Positions 10,265-21,290 of a DNA stretch of 64,000 bases are shown here, piece after piece (position 1 is the stretch's first letter; every line of letters starts with the position of its first letter). This stretch comes from Entophlyctis helioformis (lineage: Eukaryota; Chytridiomycota; Chytridiomycetes; Chytridiales; Chytriomycetaceae). The translations under genes were made by a program, and so were the position numbers. The notes beneath the pieces are model-generated. The model had not been told where the DNA came from. It searched no databases and saw only the letters and a list, made by a program, of their open reading frames with translations. The stretch is taken from the NCBI GenBank assembly GCA_025526915.1, contig JAHLKH010000087.1, positions 39,939-103,938 of the forward strand, read 5' to 3'.

Positions 10265-10492
10265 TCAAGCAAGCTGGATGCCAATGCTGCCAGACGCCGA
10301 GCAAATGTTCATGAGCGCATTCTTGCTGGCATCCTTGGTGATATCGCCCAGCGTGGCGCCGGGGTGGCCGACAAACACTCTGCCGCTGGCCGAGCTTGCC
10401 TTGACCTTGCCACTGACGCCTGCATCGGCGGCATCAGAGGTGGACAGATCGCCCGACAGGTCGACGGCGCCAACGGCCACGCTGCCCGACAC
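10265..10492 (-). CDS. possible small hypothetical protein
   Basis: A 75-residue frame rich in Gly/Ala/Ser (MSGSVAVGAVDLSGD... ending SGSIGIQLA) with balanced composition. The frame is open upstream (KAIIQSVSG), so it may be a last exon. No family was recognised and no splice site was confirmed. The adjoining stretch 10012-10264 holds nothing else. Confidence 0.25.
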   Translation of the reverse strand: MSGSVAVGAVDLSGDLSTSDAADAGVSGKVKASSASGRVFVGHPGATLGDITKDASKNALMNICSASGSIGIQLA

Positions 10493-10613
10493 GCTTTGGA
10501 TGATGGCCTTGATCTCGCATCGGCCATGGCAGCCAGCCAGCCAATCAGAGGGCGGTCACCAAGAGTGCGACTTTGCTCGAGATTCGACTTCGACGACCTC
10601 GACAACAACCACC

Positions 10614-10614
<1 letters not shown>

Positions 10615-10647
<33 letters not shown>
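10615..10647 (+). repeat. CAG trinucleotide repeat in the PRP17 5' leader
   Basis: Eleven consecutive CAG units lie 45 bp upstream of the PRP17 start codon. Upstream frames read through it as polyQ/Ser, but the conserved PRP17 start is downstream. Confidence 0.8.
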
Positions 10648-10649
<2 letters not shown>

Positions 10650-10691
10650 AAGACCAGAGGGCACCACGAGACCGCCAGACCACCAGCCAGC

Positions 10692-12831
10692 ATGGACAAC
10701 CTCGCCGCATACGGCTCAGACAGCGACGCAGCCAGCGATGCCCCTGGCCCGTCGACCACAACCACGACGGCCACGACAGCCACGACAACGGCAGCCAACA
10801 AGCGAGCCAAGATCGACCTGGCACCGCCGGTTGCCACGGACCTCACGACGTATGCGTTCATGCCGTCCGTGTCGACCAAGGAGATTGCATTCAATGTGCC
10901 GTATGCCGAGCTGGCGGCTCCTGTGCAAGGCCCGGCCAACCCGTTTGTCGCACCCAAGGCCATGGTCAACCGCAACACGGCGACTGGTGCGTTTCTCGCT
11001 GTGTCGAGCTGTGTGTTGTGCCTAGGATGCGCACTGCGTTGCGCAGTGTGTGTGTGCGTGTATGTGTGTGTGTGACGCCAGCTGACAGCAGTCTCGCTCA
11101 CTCGCTCGCTGTGCGTGGTCTGGACGGCAGGGTTTGTGGAGGAGCACAACATGTCCGCACACACGTTCAACAACCTGCATCGGACGTTTGTCAACTTTGG
11201 GTACACGCTCGATCCGGACGCTCTGGACGCTTCGCAGTATGTGGGCGACGCATCTCGCCAGGCGGTGCACGGTGGTAAGCAGCGTCGCCATTGCAGCCCG
11301 CGGTGATACGTTGGTAGGCTGACCAGGGCTGTAAAACCAGGCGCGATGATTATGGACATCAAGAAGAAAAAGGGCGATACGACGGCCAAGAAGCGCAAGC
11401 CGATGGGCGATCCGAGCGATGTGGAGGGCTACCAAGGCCCGTGGGCAGGCTATGAGGGCGAGATGCTGTCGCTGCCCGAGCGCACGGCTGACCAGGACAC
11501 GTGGGTTCCTGACGAGGTGGAGGAGGAGGACACGGCCGCCGAGGCAGCCAAGGCGTCGGCGTCGGCGTCTGGGCTCCCCGCGCACATGGCTCCTGGCAAG
11601 GAGAAGAGCGTGTACCATGGCAAGAAAGAGTTTGACTACATGGGGCGGACGTACATGCACGTGCCGACGGACGTTGGCGTGGACCTGCTGTCCGAGGCGG
11701 GCACGCAGGAATGCTTCCTGCCCAAGCAGCTGCTGCACACGTGGACCGGCCACACCAAGGGCGTCAATGCGATACGGTTCTTTCCGGGTTCGGCGCACCT
11801 GCTCCTCAGTGCCAGCATGGATGGCACGGTCAAGCTGTGGGACATGTACCATGACCGCCGGTGTCTCCGCACGTTCATGGGGCACTCCAAAGGCGTGCGC
11901 GACATTACCTTTTCCAACGACGGCACGCGGTTCCTGAGTGCGAGCTATGACAAGTGGATCAAGTTGTGGGATACGGAGACAGGTACGGTTTGTTGTGTCG
12001 TGTTGTGTCTTGTCATGTCGTGTCTTGTAGACACGCATTCACTCACTCACTCACTCACGCATCCTGCTGGATGGCGTGCACAGGCAAATGCATCTCGCGA
12101 TTCACGCCCAACCGCACGCCGTACTGCATCAAGTTCAACCCAGACGCGGACAAGCAGCACATCTTCCTCGCGGGCTGCCAAGACCGCAAGATCTACCAGT
12201 ACGACACGAACACGGGCGAGATTGTGCAAGAGTACGACCAGCACCTCGGCGCGGTCAACTCGATCAACTTTGTCGACGACAACCGCCGCTTTGTGACCAC
12301 GTCCGACGACAAGACGCTGCGCGCGTGGGAGTATGATATCCCTGTCGTTATCAAATACGTGGCTGAGCCGGACATGCACTCGATGCCTGCCGTCACGCTG
12401 TCACAGAACCGTGAGTGGCAATGCGATGCGATGTGGTGTGTGGAGAGTTTGGAAACAGTATCCACGGGCTGACACAGTGAGCGTGGTTGGCGTGGTCTTG
12501 GGCGGCAGGCAAATGGCTCGCCTGCCAGTCCCTCGACAACCAGATTGTCATTTACTCGGCACGCGACCGGTTCCGCCTCAACCGCAAAAAGGTGTTCAAG
12601 GGGCACCTTGTGGCGGGCTACGCGTGCCAGCCCAACTTCTCGCCGGATGCGCGGTACGTCATCTCGGGCGACTCGGACGGCCGGCTGTGGGTGTGGGACT
12701 GGAAGACGTGCAAGGTCGTCAAGAAGATCAAGGCGCACGACGGCGTTGTCATGGGCTGCGAGTGGCACCCGCACGAGACGTCCAAGGTCGTGACGTGCTC
12801 GTGGGACGGCACGATCAAGCTGTGGGACTAG
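10692..12831 (+). CDS. CDC40: pre-mRNA splicing factor PRP17/CDC40 (WD40)
   Basis: Five exons: 10692-10986, 11131-11274, 11341-11982, 12084-12410 and 12509-12831. All junctions are GT-AG and keep frame, giving 576 residues, the usual PRP17 length. The N-terminus carries the conserved AYGSDSD, NPF and [10 protein letters not shown]...GYTLDP blocks. The C-terminal half is a seven-bladed WD40 propeller, beginning [16 protein letters not shown] and ending [13 protein letters not shown]; the [12 protein letters not shown] and VAGYACQ.(N/D)FSPD blocks are diagnostic. PRP17 works in the spliceosome at the second catalytic step. Intron 3 contains a TCAC microsatellite. It is convergent with the next gene. 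Confidence 0.95.
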
Positions 12832-12978
12832 CGTGTGTTTTCTGGATGGTGTGCGTGCGTGTACGTGCGTGTGTCTGTGCGTTTGTCTGCTGCAATGAAT
12901 CAGCCCAGACCAGTCCAGAGCAGTATGTCCGAGGGGAGAGGGGGATTTATTCACATCCAGATCCAAAAACGACGCGTG

Positions 12979-15082
12979 CTAGAGGCACCCGGCCACCACC
13001 AGCGCCGACTCGAGATCCTCGAGCAGGTCGTCTGCGTCTTCGATGCCGATGCACAGCCGGATCAAATCTTCTGGCAGAGCGCGCTCCTTGCGCACGCTGG
13101 CAGGTATGGACGCGTGCGACATGCGGCACGGCATGCTGTGGGGGCAGCGATCCCAACTCGCGCGTCAGTCTTTGTGGCTAGCAGACAGCGTGATGGCCAG
13201 ACAGAGAGGCAGGCACGCAGTCACAGCCACACACATACCTGATCAGCGAATTGACGCAGCCAAAGCTGACCGAGATGCCCCACAACCGCGTCGACTCCAC
13301 GACACGCTCGGACCGCTCGACGGAGCCCGTCTCGAAGCTCAGCACCGCACCGGGCCCGCGCGCCATCGACCTGTGCAGCTCGTACTGCGGGTGCGAGGCG
13401 AGGCCCGGGTAGCGCACGCGGAAGCCCTTGGACTCGAGAAAGTGCGCGATGCGGATCGCAGAGGCCTGCTGGCGCTCCATGCGCACCGAGAGGGTCTTGA
13501 TGCCGCGCATGAGCAGGAAGCAGTCGAACGGCGCGAGCCCACAGCCCGTGGCATTGACGACAAAGTAGAGTCTCTGTTGTGTGGCGTGTCAGTCGTGGTA
13601 TGTGCAAGCAAGCAGTCAGACAGGCAGACAGACAAAGCAGTCCGACAAGCCGTCCGACATGCGAGGTGGCCGTACCTCGCCGAGCGCCTCGTCCCTGACG
13701 CCGACCACGCCGGCCATGAGATCGTGGTGGCCACTCAGGTACTTTGTGGCCGAGTGGTAGACAATGTCCGCGCCGAGCTCGAGCGGGCTCTGCAGGTACG
13801 GGCTCATCATGGTGTTGTCGACCACGACCAGGGCGGCGGGGCAGGTGTCGTGCACGAGCTTGGCGATGGCGGGGATGTCTGCGATCTTGATGAGCGGGTT
13901 GGTGGGCGTCTCGAGCAGCACGAGGCGCGTGGCCGGCGACAGCACGGGCGCGATGGACGCCACGGTGGTGGTGTCGACGTGGTGCACGGCGATGCCGCTG
14001 TGCGTCTGCAGGAAGCTGAGCAGGCGGTGCGTGCCTGTGGTGCGGTGCGGTGCCGTGCGGTGCGAGTCGCTGTGTGAGACACTATCGAATGCACTGCATT
14101 CAACTATCGAATGCATGTCCATGACGCATATCCATCACGCCTATCCATGGCGCATATGTGCCACGGTGGAATGCATGCCCATCCTGCTTGCTCCACTCAC
14201 CGCCGTAAATGTCGTCGCCAGCCACAATCTCCTCGCCCGACTTGACCAGCCGCGCAATGATGTCGAGCGCACCCATGCCCGACGAGATGGCGAGCGCCCG
14301 CTTTGCGCGCATGAGCTTGGCCAGGTGCGACTCTGTCAGGGTTACGTAAGCAGCCGGTCGGGCACGTACGCTGGTCTGCAGAAAGCATAATGGTGGGTTC
14401 ATGGCCCGCACGTGCGCCAGGCGATCAAGGCTGATGGCCGGGGACAGACAGGCAGGCAGAGAGACAGGTACGCAGACAGGCACGCACCGAGATGGCTGCG
14501 GGTGGGGTTACCCGAGCGGGAATAGTCAAACTCGCCCATGTCCGAGGCCGAGGCCTGCTTGAATGTGGCGGTCTGGTAGATGGGCATCGACGCAGCGTTG
14601 TACGAGTCGCGCACGCCCGTCGGCTCAATGTACACGCACTCGGTGGCCAGCCTGTACTTGCGGCCAGGGGTGGCGCATGCAGACGCAGAGACCGACGCAG
14701 CCGCAGAGACCGTGGACCCTTGCAGCGAGGCCGTGGCTGCCATGCTGACCGAGTCGGGCATGTCGGGTGCGTCTGGCGTGTTGGGTGCATCTGGCGTGTC
14801 GGGTGCGTCTGGCAGGTCTGTGCTGCTGGCGGTGACGGTTGCCGATGACAGCGCCGATGCGGCCGAGGTCGTCCGCGAAAAGGGCGGCTCGGGCTTGTGT
14901 GGGGCGGCAGCCGGAGGGGCAATGGCGGCACTGTGCATTACGTGGGGTGCTGGCGACGAGGGTCGTCGTGGCGTGCCACAGCAAGAGTCAGCAGCCAGCA
15001 TGGACGGCTCGTTGGCAGCAGCTGCGACCACGCCACCTGCAGGGATGTGACAGCGAGGGTCGATCGGAGCGATCCGACGCAC
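12979..15082 (-). CDS. STR3: cystathionine beta-lyase (PLP-dependent)
   Basis: Exons on the minus strand: 15082-14488, 14332-14201, 14034-13676, 13573-13239 and 13135-12979. All are GT-AG and in frame (525 residues). The enzyme splits cystathionine to homocysteine in methionine synthesis. Visible signatures are FDYSRSGNPTR, SSGMGALD (phosphate cup), GDDIYGGTHRLL, VVVDNTMMSPYLQ, YHSATKYLSGHHD with the PLP lysine, and a C-terminal MSHASIP...LPEDLIRLCIGIED. NTMMSP and SGHHD favour beta-lyase over gamma-lyase. The first ~150 residues are an Ala/Pro/Ser-rich extension with PDAP repeats. In-frame Met codons at 15001 and 14938 may be the real start, since E-boxes sit only 22 bp before 15082. Confidence 0.9.
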
Positions 15083-15103
15083 AGTGGATTCATGGCTGGA
15101 TGA

Positions 15104-15121
15104 TCACGTGTTGGCACGTGA
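15104..15121. promoter_or_regulatory. paired Cbf1-type E-boxes
   Basis: TCACGTG (15104-15110) and CACGTGA (15115-15121) are inverted copies one helical turn apart, in the 152-bp divergent promoter between cystathionine beta-lyase and the FKBP gene. In yeast, Cbf1-Met4-Met28 binds TCACGTG upstream of sulfur amino-acid genes. Confidence 0.6.
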
Positions 15122-15234
15122 CTCTTTGGCGCGCCAATCAGCGGGCGACTCTCAAGCACACGATGCGCTGGCTCGACGATCTCGTTGAGCCAGCCGCCAC
15201 TTGACCGCCACTTGACCGCCAACCGCTCGACCAC

Positions 15235-16396
15235 ATGCACCTGCCGCTGTCTGTCTCGCTGCTGTCGCTGGCGGCCGTGTCCGTGTCTGCCTCGGCCTCT
15301 GCCGGTGCCCCCCCAAAGACGCTCGTCATCGACGTGACGGCGCCCGTGGCCCCCGAGGCCTGCACGCTCAAGTCGCAGAAGGGCGGTGCGTCTCTTGCTG
15401 GTTGTCTCGTTGTCGGCTGGCTGTTGGCTTTGGAGTGCCTTGCTATGCCTGCCTGCCTTGCTATGCCTACCTGCCTTGCAGTGGCTGCCTGCCTGCCTGT
15501 CGCTTGGTCGCTCTGCCTCTGACGCTTGCTTCCACAGACCAGCTGTCGATGCACTACACCGGCACGCTCTTCTCGGACGGCAACAAGTTCGACTCGTCGC
15601 TCGACCGCAACAAGCCCTTTGACTTCAAGCTCGGCGCCGGCCAGGTCATCAAGGGCTGGGACCAAGGCCTCCTCGACATGTGCATCGGCGAGAAGCGCAG
15701 GCTGACCATCCCGCCCGCCCTCGGCTACGGCGATCGTGGCGCTGGCCGCGTCATTCCTGGCGGCGCAACCCTCGTCTTTGACGTGGAGCTTCTGGCCATC
15801 AAGAACCGCAAGGCCCCTGCCCCTGCTGCCCCCGCTGCCGACGCCCCCGCTGCCGACGCCGCCGCTGCTCCTGCTGCCAAGAAGAGAAACCCGCCCACGG
15901 CTCTCCAGATCGGCGTCAAGAAGCGCGTCCCCAAGGAGCTGTGCACCCGCAAGTCCCGCAAAGGAGGTCTGTCTGCCGCGCATCTGCTCTCCTCTCCTGC
16001 CCAGCTCGCCCACTCACCAAACCACCCAACCACACACAGACCAGCTGTCGATGCACTACACCGGCACGCTCTTCTCCAACGGCAAAAAGTTTGACTCGTC
16101 GCTCGACCGCGGCGACCCGTTCGAGTTCACTCTGGGTGCCGGCCAGGTCATCCAGGGCTGGGATCGCGGCCTTGTCGACATGTGCATTGGCGAGAAGCGT
16201 CGTCTGACCATCCCCTCGTCTCTTGGTAAGCACGGAATGCCTCGCTGACTCTCAACTCTTGCATCCACTCACTCGCATGTACCTCCCGACAGCATACGGC
16301 GATCGCGGGGCTGGCGCTGACATCCCCGCTGGTGCTGCCCTTGTGTTTGACGTTGAGCTGCTGGACATCAAGGGCCGCTCTTCCGACGAGCTCTGA
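15235..16396 (+). CDS. ER-luminal tandem FKBP-type peptidyl-prolyl isomerase
   Basis: Exons 15235-15385, 15538-15966, 16040-16225 and 16293-16396, GT-AG and in frame, 289 residues. A signal peptide is followed by two FKBP domains, each opening after an intron with [12 protein letters not shown] and containing [27 protein letters not shown] and FDVELL.IK. The domains are joined by an Ala/Pro linker with a Lys/Arg stretch. The C-terminus is SSDEL, an SDEL-type ER retention signal. It is expected to be a proline-isomerase folding factor in the ER lumen. Matching intron positions before each domain show an internal exon duplication; the second domain has an extra intron before YGDRGAG. Confidence 0.9.
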
Positions 16397-16447
16397 TCTC
16401 CATCCTCGTTGGACCCAATGAACCAGCACAACACATGTGTTTACTCG

Positions 16448-17789
16448 TCAAATACGAATGGCGTCCATGCCGTCAATAAGCGTGCTTACACCATTGCCCT
16501 TACTACTACCAACATTACTACTACTACTACTACTACGACTAGACCCATCCCGTGGCGCGTTGCTCGGTGCAGAGGCACTGGCTTCAGCCCCGCCAGCTGC
16601 TTTCGCACGCGCCTTTTCCAGCGTGCGTTCCCGTTTGGCCCTCTGAGCTTGCTCGCGTTTCTCGCGCGCCGTCACCCGTTTGCCTCGCTTATCGCTGGAC
16701 GCTGTTTTCTGGCTCGCCACTTGCTCCTTTGTCTCCTTGGGTTCCTCTTCGTGTCCCTCGTGTCCCTCTTCTGTCTGCGTCAGTGGCTCCACTTGCTCCT
16801 GAACGCCGTTTGCCTCGTCTGGCGCGGCCGCTGCTGTCTCGCCCCGACCATCCGCAGCCTGATCCGCGGCAGCCTGATCTGCGGCAGCAAGCCGCTGCGC
16901 CTCCTCCTCGCGCACCCGATCACGCTCCATCTCGTCATACAGAATGTCCATCACACGCCCAGGATCCCCACGCGCCTTGGCAAACAGCGCTCTCACACGG
17001 CCAAGATCCGTCACGCCCGTCGTTTTCATCACAAGCGTCTCCATGTTCGACGGCGGCTCGCCCTCGTCTCTCTCCCACGCCATTTTCTCCTTGCCGCCCT
17101 CTTTCTTCTGCTGCTGGACAATGCGGATGCAGGGAGGTCCGTCGACCGGCCCATCGGCGTTGCGCACCGACGAGTAATGCTCCCATGAATGGTACGCAAT
17201 ATGGATCGTGCCGCGACCGCCGCCTTCGCCTTCGCCACTCGTCCCGCTTTCGACGACCCACACGGGCAAGCCGGCCTGGTGCACCGCAATGTCAACACGG
17301 GCCATGCGCGCCGCCGCCACGACCTCCATGTTGCCGCCGTATGTGCCGTCGCGCCGCATGCTGGCCACGTGGCTGGCCAGGCTGCCGTCGTCAATGAACG
17401 GCGCATACAGGTCCGCGTTGGCGGCGATCTGGTCGCAGACGGCGGATCGCACCTGGCCGTGGCGGGCCGGCGACCCGTGGATCTGGTCTGACAGCGCGCG
17501 GAACAGGCAGTTGCCGTCGCCTGTCATGTCCTTGATGGCCAGACCGAGGTCTGCCAGCTGCGACTCGAGCTGGGTCGACTGGTCGTCGTCGTACTTTGGT
17601 GCCTTGAACGGCTTTGCGTGTTTCTGCAGACAGTGTGAGCGGGCAGCGGCTGGTCGGTGTACGTGTGTGCTGCCGTACCTTGCTTGGCTTGTCAGCTCGG
17701 GACTCTGCGGTCGGCTGTGTTGCCTTTGCACCCTTGGGCTTGCCCACCGGCTTCCTATGCGTCACTTTTTTCGTCATTTTGCGGAACAT
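16448..17789 (-). CDS. OTU-family deubiquitinase (OTUD3-like)
   Basis: Two exons, 17789-17679 and 17623-16448, with a 55-nt GT-AG intron; 428 residues. After a basic N-terminus comes the OTU domain with the catalytic Asp/Cys block TGDGNCLFRALSDQ, a middle FIDDGSLASHVASMRRDGTYGG, and the His block HIAYHSWEHYSSVR. This order matches OTUD3 and related OTUs, which cleave ubiquitin chains. A UBA-like segment (METLVMKTTGVTDLGRVRALFAKARGD) follows, then a long Glu/Lys/Arg-rich coiled coil and a Ser-rich tail. Convergent with the FKBP gene, with 51 bp between stop codons. Confidence 0.88.
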
Positions 17790-17829
17790 TAACCTGCATT
17801 CAACAGCACGATTTCTGTCCTTTCCCTAT

Positions 17830-17849
17830 CCAATCCAATCCAATCCAAT
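17830..17849. promoter_or_regulatory. four tandem CCAAT boxes in a 64-bp divergent promoter
   Basis: Four head-to-tail CCAAT pentamers lie between the OTU gene start (17789, minus) and the RRM gene start (17854, plus), ending 4 bp before the plus-strand ATG. They could be Hap/NF-Y sites or simply a 5-bp repeat in the leader. Confidence 0.4.
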
Positions 17850-17853
17850 CCAA

Positions 17854-19109
17854 ATGGCTTCTTCCAAGGTTTTCTGCGGCGGTCTCTCGTGGAGCACCAC
17901 CGACGACTCGCTCCGTGCCCGCTTCGAGGAGTACGGCCGCGTCATCTCGGCCTCGGTCATTCTCGACCGCGAAACAGGTTCGGCCCTCTGCCCTCCTGTG
18001 ATGCTCTGAGCCGCCTGCTGCGTCTGTGCTGCGTCTCGTTGTGATGCGTCGGTGATGCGCTGCGTGAGACCCTTGCCGAGTCGTGTGAGACACTTGCGGT
18101 TGCTGCGGACGCTGCTCTTGCTGTCTGCTGCTCTAGCCCACTGCCTGGCTGTGCGTGCCGCTTGTCTGCACCTGCTCTCTCTCTCTCGCTGGTGCGGCTG
18201 CCCAACCGCCCGTGAGACAAGCTCGCCTTGGCCGTGCAGCGATGGACGGAACGTTTCAGTGCGGCCGCCCCTTGGCTCCTGCTGCCCTCGCCGCCTGCCT
18301 GCCTGGCTAGCCTGTCTGCGAGCGTCTCTGCTGTTGCAGTCGCTGCTGTTGCTGTTGCTTGTGCGCTCGGCCTCGAACTCTGCCCCACCTGTTGCTCGCT
18401 TGGTCCGTGCCCAGTGGTGTCGTCTCTGCGAGTCGGCACCATTCGTACCTTCCTCGGCTGCTTCTGGCTCATTGTGCTGTTGCTGCTGCTGCCCACGGCC
18501 ACGGCCACTGCACCGCCTATCACCACCACGTCCACCACCATTGCCTCGGTGGCGCTTCGTGTCTTGCGTGTGCTCCCTTTGCCCCCGTCTTTGCAGCAGC
18601 GTCTCCCTGAGCTGCGTGTCGGTGCCCGCCAATCTCCCCTGTCCATCCCGCTTATCCATTCCGATCGCTTTTCTTCGCTTGCCCACGCGTAAACTCGCGC
18701 GTTCACACGACCGGCCGACCGACCACCAGGCCGCTCCAAGGGTTTCGGCTTTGTCGAGTTCGAGGAGCCCAAGGACGCCGAGTCGGCTGTCGAGGGCATG
18801 AAGGACCAGGACCTCGACGGTCGCACCATCCGCGTCGATCTCGCCTCGGGAACCCGTCGTGAGGGCGGTGGCGGTGGCTTCCGTGGTGGCCGTGGTGGTG
18901 GCCGCGACTATGGCAGTGGCCGCGACTTTGGCGGCGACCGTGGCGGTGACCGTGGACCTCGCCGCGACTATGGCGACCGTGAGCGTTCGTCTGGCGGCGG
19001 CCGTCGCGACTACGACTCGGGCAGCCGCGGTGGCGGCGAGCGTCGCTCGTACGGCGGCGACGACCGTCGTAGTGCATCCAAGCCCTACGACCGTCCTCCC
19101 CGTGACTAA
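17854..19109 (+). CDS. glycine-rich RNA-binding protein (RRM plus RGG)
   Basis: Exon 1 is 17854-17977 and exon 2 is 18730-19109; 167 residues. The intron (17978-18729, 752 nt) begins GTTCGG and splits the RRM right after DRETG. RNP2 is KVFCGGLSW and RNP1 is SKGFGFVEF; the RRM ends at TIRVDLASG. An RGG/RDYG-rich tail follows, typical of GRP and CIRP-like RNA chaperones. The intron is several times longer than any other here, with CT-rich stretches and no long coding-looking frame in the sense strand. The gene lies 183 bp upstream of tRNA-Leu. Confidence 0.88.
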
Positions 19110-19292
19110 CTGCTCCTTTGCAATGACTGCCCTTTCAAACACAAGCGACTCTTGAAAAATGAATGACCAGCATATATAGCCGACGAGCGTTGAGTGTTGT
19201 GGCGTTGTGATTGTATAAGGTGGCGTATGGCAGACAGGTCCGCCAAAAAAGTACAATCAAGTGGCATGCTGACCAATCGAGCAAAAAGTGTC

Positions 19293-19374
19293 TGAGCGAA
19301 GTGGGATTCGAACCCACGCCTCCGGAGAGACCACGGCCTTAACGTGGCGCCTTGGACCGCTCGGCCATCCGCCC
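19293..19374 (-). tRNA. tRNA-Leu(AAG)
   Basis: The minus-strand cloverleaf has acceptor GGGCGGA paired with TTCGCTC (two G-U pairs), the D-arm GCCGAGCGGTCCAAGGC, anticodon stem CCACG/CGTGG with loop TTAAGGC (anticodon AAG), a class II variable arm, T-arm GTGGG-TTCGAAT-CCCAC and discriminator A. There is no intron. A run of five T on the minus strand (19287-19283) follows as a Pol III terminator. Confidence 0.95.
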
Positions 19375-19660
19375 TCAACACGTCCCAAAATATTGCAGTG
19401 CTAATATGTTCCTAATAAAGTGATTAAAGAATGACAGAGCTTTCATAGACTTTCATCGATCTGGCTGCTCGGTTCCAAGTGCTTGAATAGCATGTCCCAC
19501 CAGACCCAACGCCAAGTCCACCACGCCAGCCGCACTGTGCACCATGGCATGCCGTGTCGGTGCATGTCCCACATTCTCGTGTTGCAATGGCACATGTTGG
19601 ACGATCGCGACGAGTGGATCTTGTCCTCGCAACCAACAAAGCGAGCAAGCGGCTGAGACG

Positions 19661-21058
19661 ATGACGACGGAGCGACAGACGGCAGGCAACACAGAAGACG
19701 CAGCAGCAGCCAGCGACGAGCATGTGCGCCGTCTGCAGAGCCAGCTGCAGAGCACAGCAGAGCAGCTGGTTGCCCTTGGCCGCACCGACATTGTGCGGGC
19801 TGTGGTCGAGCAGGTCGTTGGAGCGAGTGGCAGCCAGGCCGTCGAGCCAGGGCAGTCAGGACAGCCAGCAGCAACCGCACAGCCAGGTGTGCCTCGCTAT
19901 GTGGTGTCGCCAGCCACCGGCGACCTTGCGTTCGGCAGCAGCCACTGGGACGGCAAACCCGCCGAGATCCACGCCATGATCCTCAAGCACGCCGGCCCGC
20001 TCACCCTCTTCCTGTGCGGCCTGCTCGGCGACACAGCCACACTCGGCGAAGCGACCAAGCTGCAGATGTGGACCGATGCGTTCAAGATGGACTGGCAGGG
20101 CGACCTGGCTCTGCTGCCTGACGTTGAGCTGACGGCCGACAACGGACTGCTCCTCGCACACTCTCGCTCCATGTACGACCGTCTGTGCAAGCGCTTTCCT
20201 CAGCACACTGAGATTGAGTGTGCAAGACACGACGCAGACCACAACAACTACGATGGATCGTTCCATGTCACTCTATGTGACGACCGCCGGCTGATGCTCA
20301 TTCCCATGCGGCACGGCTGGTTCGATCTGGTTGACTTTACGTTTCCGATCACACTCGCTCGCATGGCGATCCGCTACGGGTTCCTCGATCTGCTCAAGCA
20401 TCTCGACGACAAGTACAACACGCTCCAGGACTGGATGGCCAGGCAAGATCCAGCAAGCGTGTACTGGCACAGTGTAGTTGATCACGCGGCAAGGCATGGG
20501 CATCTCGATGTTGTGCAGTACCTCTTTAGTCTTGGTGTGTCATGCACGACTGATGCTATGGACGGCGCAGCCGAAAACGGACACCTGCATGTTGTCAAGT
20601 GGCTGCATGCCAACAGGACGGAAGGATGCACGGCTGCTGCGATGCTTGATGCCGCGCTTTTCGGCTGCCTTGATATTGTGCAGTGGTTGCACGAGATCCG
20701 CGGCGAAGCGTGTACGCCTGCCGCCCTGGATGCCGCCATCTGCTGTGGACACATGGACGTTGTCAAGTACATGCACTCGAAAGGCGTCCGTACATCAAGC
20801 AATGCCGTTGAGTCTGCAGCCAATTCGTACAATGCCGAGCTGCTGCAGCATCTGATGGATTGCGGATACCCAGTTGGACTCGGAGCACTAAACTACGCCG
20901 AAACAACGGAGATCGCCGATGTTCTCCTTGGCAGCCTCACACTGGACCAGGCACAGACGCTGCTTGCTCAAGCAGAACAAGGAGATGTCACCAACCAGAC
21001 CACCATCGAGCGACTCGAGTCGACCATCAAGAAACTGCAATCGTCAAGCAGACGATGA
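19661..21058 (+). CDS. F-box-like/ankyrin-repeat protein C
   Basis: 465 residues from the start shared with D (MTTERQ; longer frames upstream translate conserved non-coding flank). Layout: Gln-rich coiled-coil segment HVRRLQSQLQSTAEQL, F-box-like GKPAEIHAMILKHAGPLTLFL, MWTDAFKMDWQGDLALLPDVEL, SMYDRLCKRFP, then MRHGWFDLVDF and five or so 28-residue ankyrin-like repeats, ending in an ASTLD..QTLLAQ-type helical tail. It may act as an F-box adaptor, but no Skp1 contact can be proven from sequence. It is nearly identical to D over the first ~180 codons and has fewer repeats. Confidence 0.75.
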   Translation: MTTERQTAGNTEDAAAASDEHVRRLQSQLQSTAEQLVALGRTDIVRAVVEQVVGASGSQAVEPGQSGQPAATAQPGVPRYVVSPATGDLAFGSSHWDGKPAEIHAMILKHAGPLTLFLCGLLGDTATLGEATKLQMWTDAFKMDWQGDLALLPDVELTADNGLLLAHSRSMYDRLCKRFPQHTEIECARHDADHNNYDGSFHVTLCDDRRLMLIPMRHGWFDLVDFTFPITLARMAIRYGFLDLLKHLDDKYNTLQDWMARQDPASVYWHSVVDHAARHGHLDVVQYLFSLGVSCTTDAMDGAAENGHLHVVKWLHANRTEGCTAAAMLDAALFGCLDIVQWLHEIRGEACTPAALDAAICCGHMDVVKYMHSKGVRTSSNAVESAANSYNAELLQHLMDCGYPVGLGALNYAETTEIADVLLGSLTLDQAQTLLAQAEQGDVTNQTTIERLESTIKKLQSSSRR

Positions 21059-21079
21059 ATAGACAGCCAAGACTCGTGT

Positions 21080-21290
21080 TCGAATGAAGATGCGATTGCC
21101 GCCACGACTTGCACCGCGTTTGCCAATGCTGCATGCGACTCTGCTAGAATGACCGCATTCCACGGATGCTGTGACCATCGACCACGACAGGGATGCAGAT
21201 CTGGGGATGTCATCGAGGCTGTCGTTGAGGAACAGGTTGAACAGGAGGCCAGGCATGGCGGTCGCCTCGCCTGACACTGAACGGCTCAGT
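21080..21290 (-). pseudogene. relic coding segment 2, copy 2
   Basis: On the minus strand this reads SRSVSGEATAMPGLLFNLF followed by LNDSLDDIP, then frameshifts. It is homologous to 5500-5710 and 23500-23740. It lies just after the stop of ankyrin gene C, antisense. Confidence 0.5.

Noticed and set aside
10091..11278. 395-codon plus-strand frame
   Set aside because: Crosses PRP17 exon 1, intron 1 and exon 2 in a different frame; low complexity.
17826..19256. 476-codon minus-strand frame
   Set aside because: Antisense to the RRM-RGG gene and its long intron; no motifs, and the sense strand has both RNP motifs.
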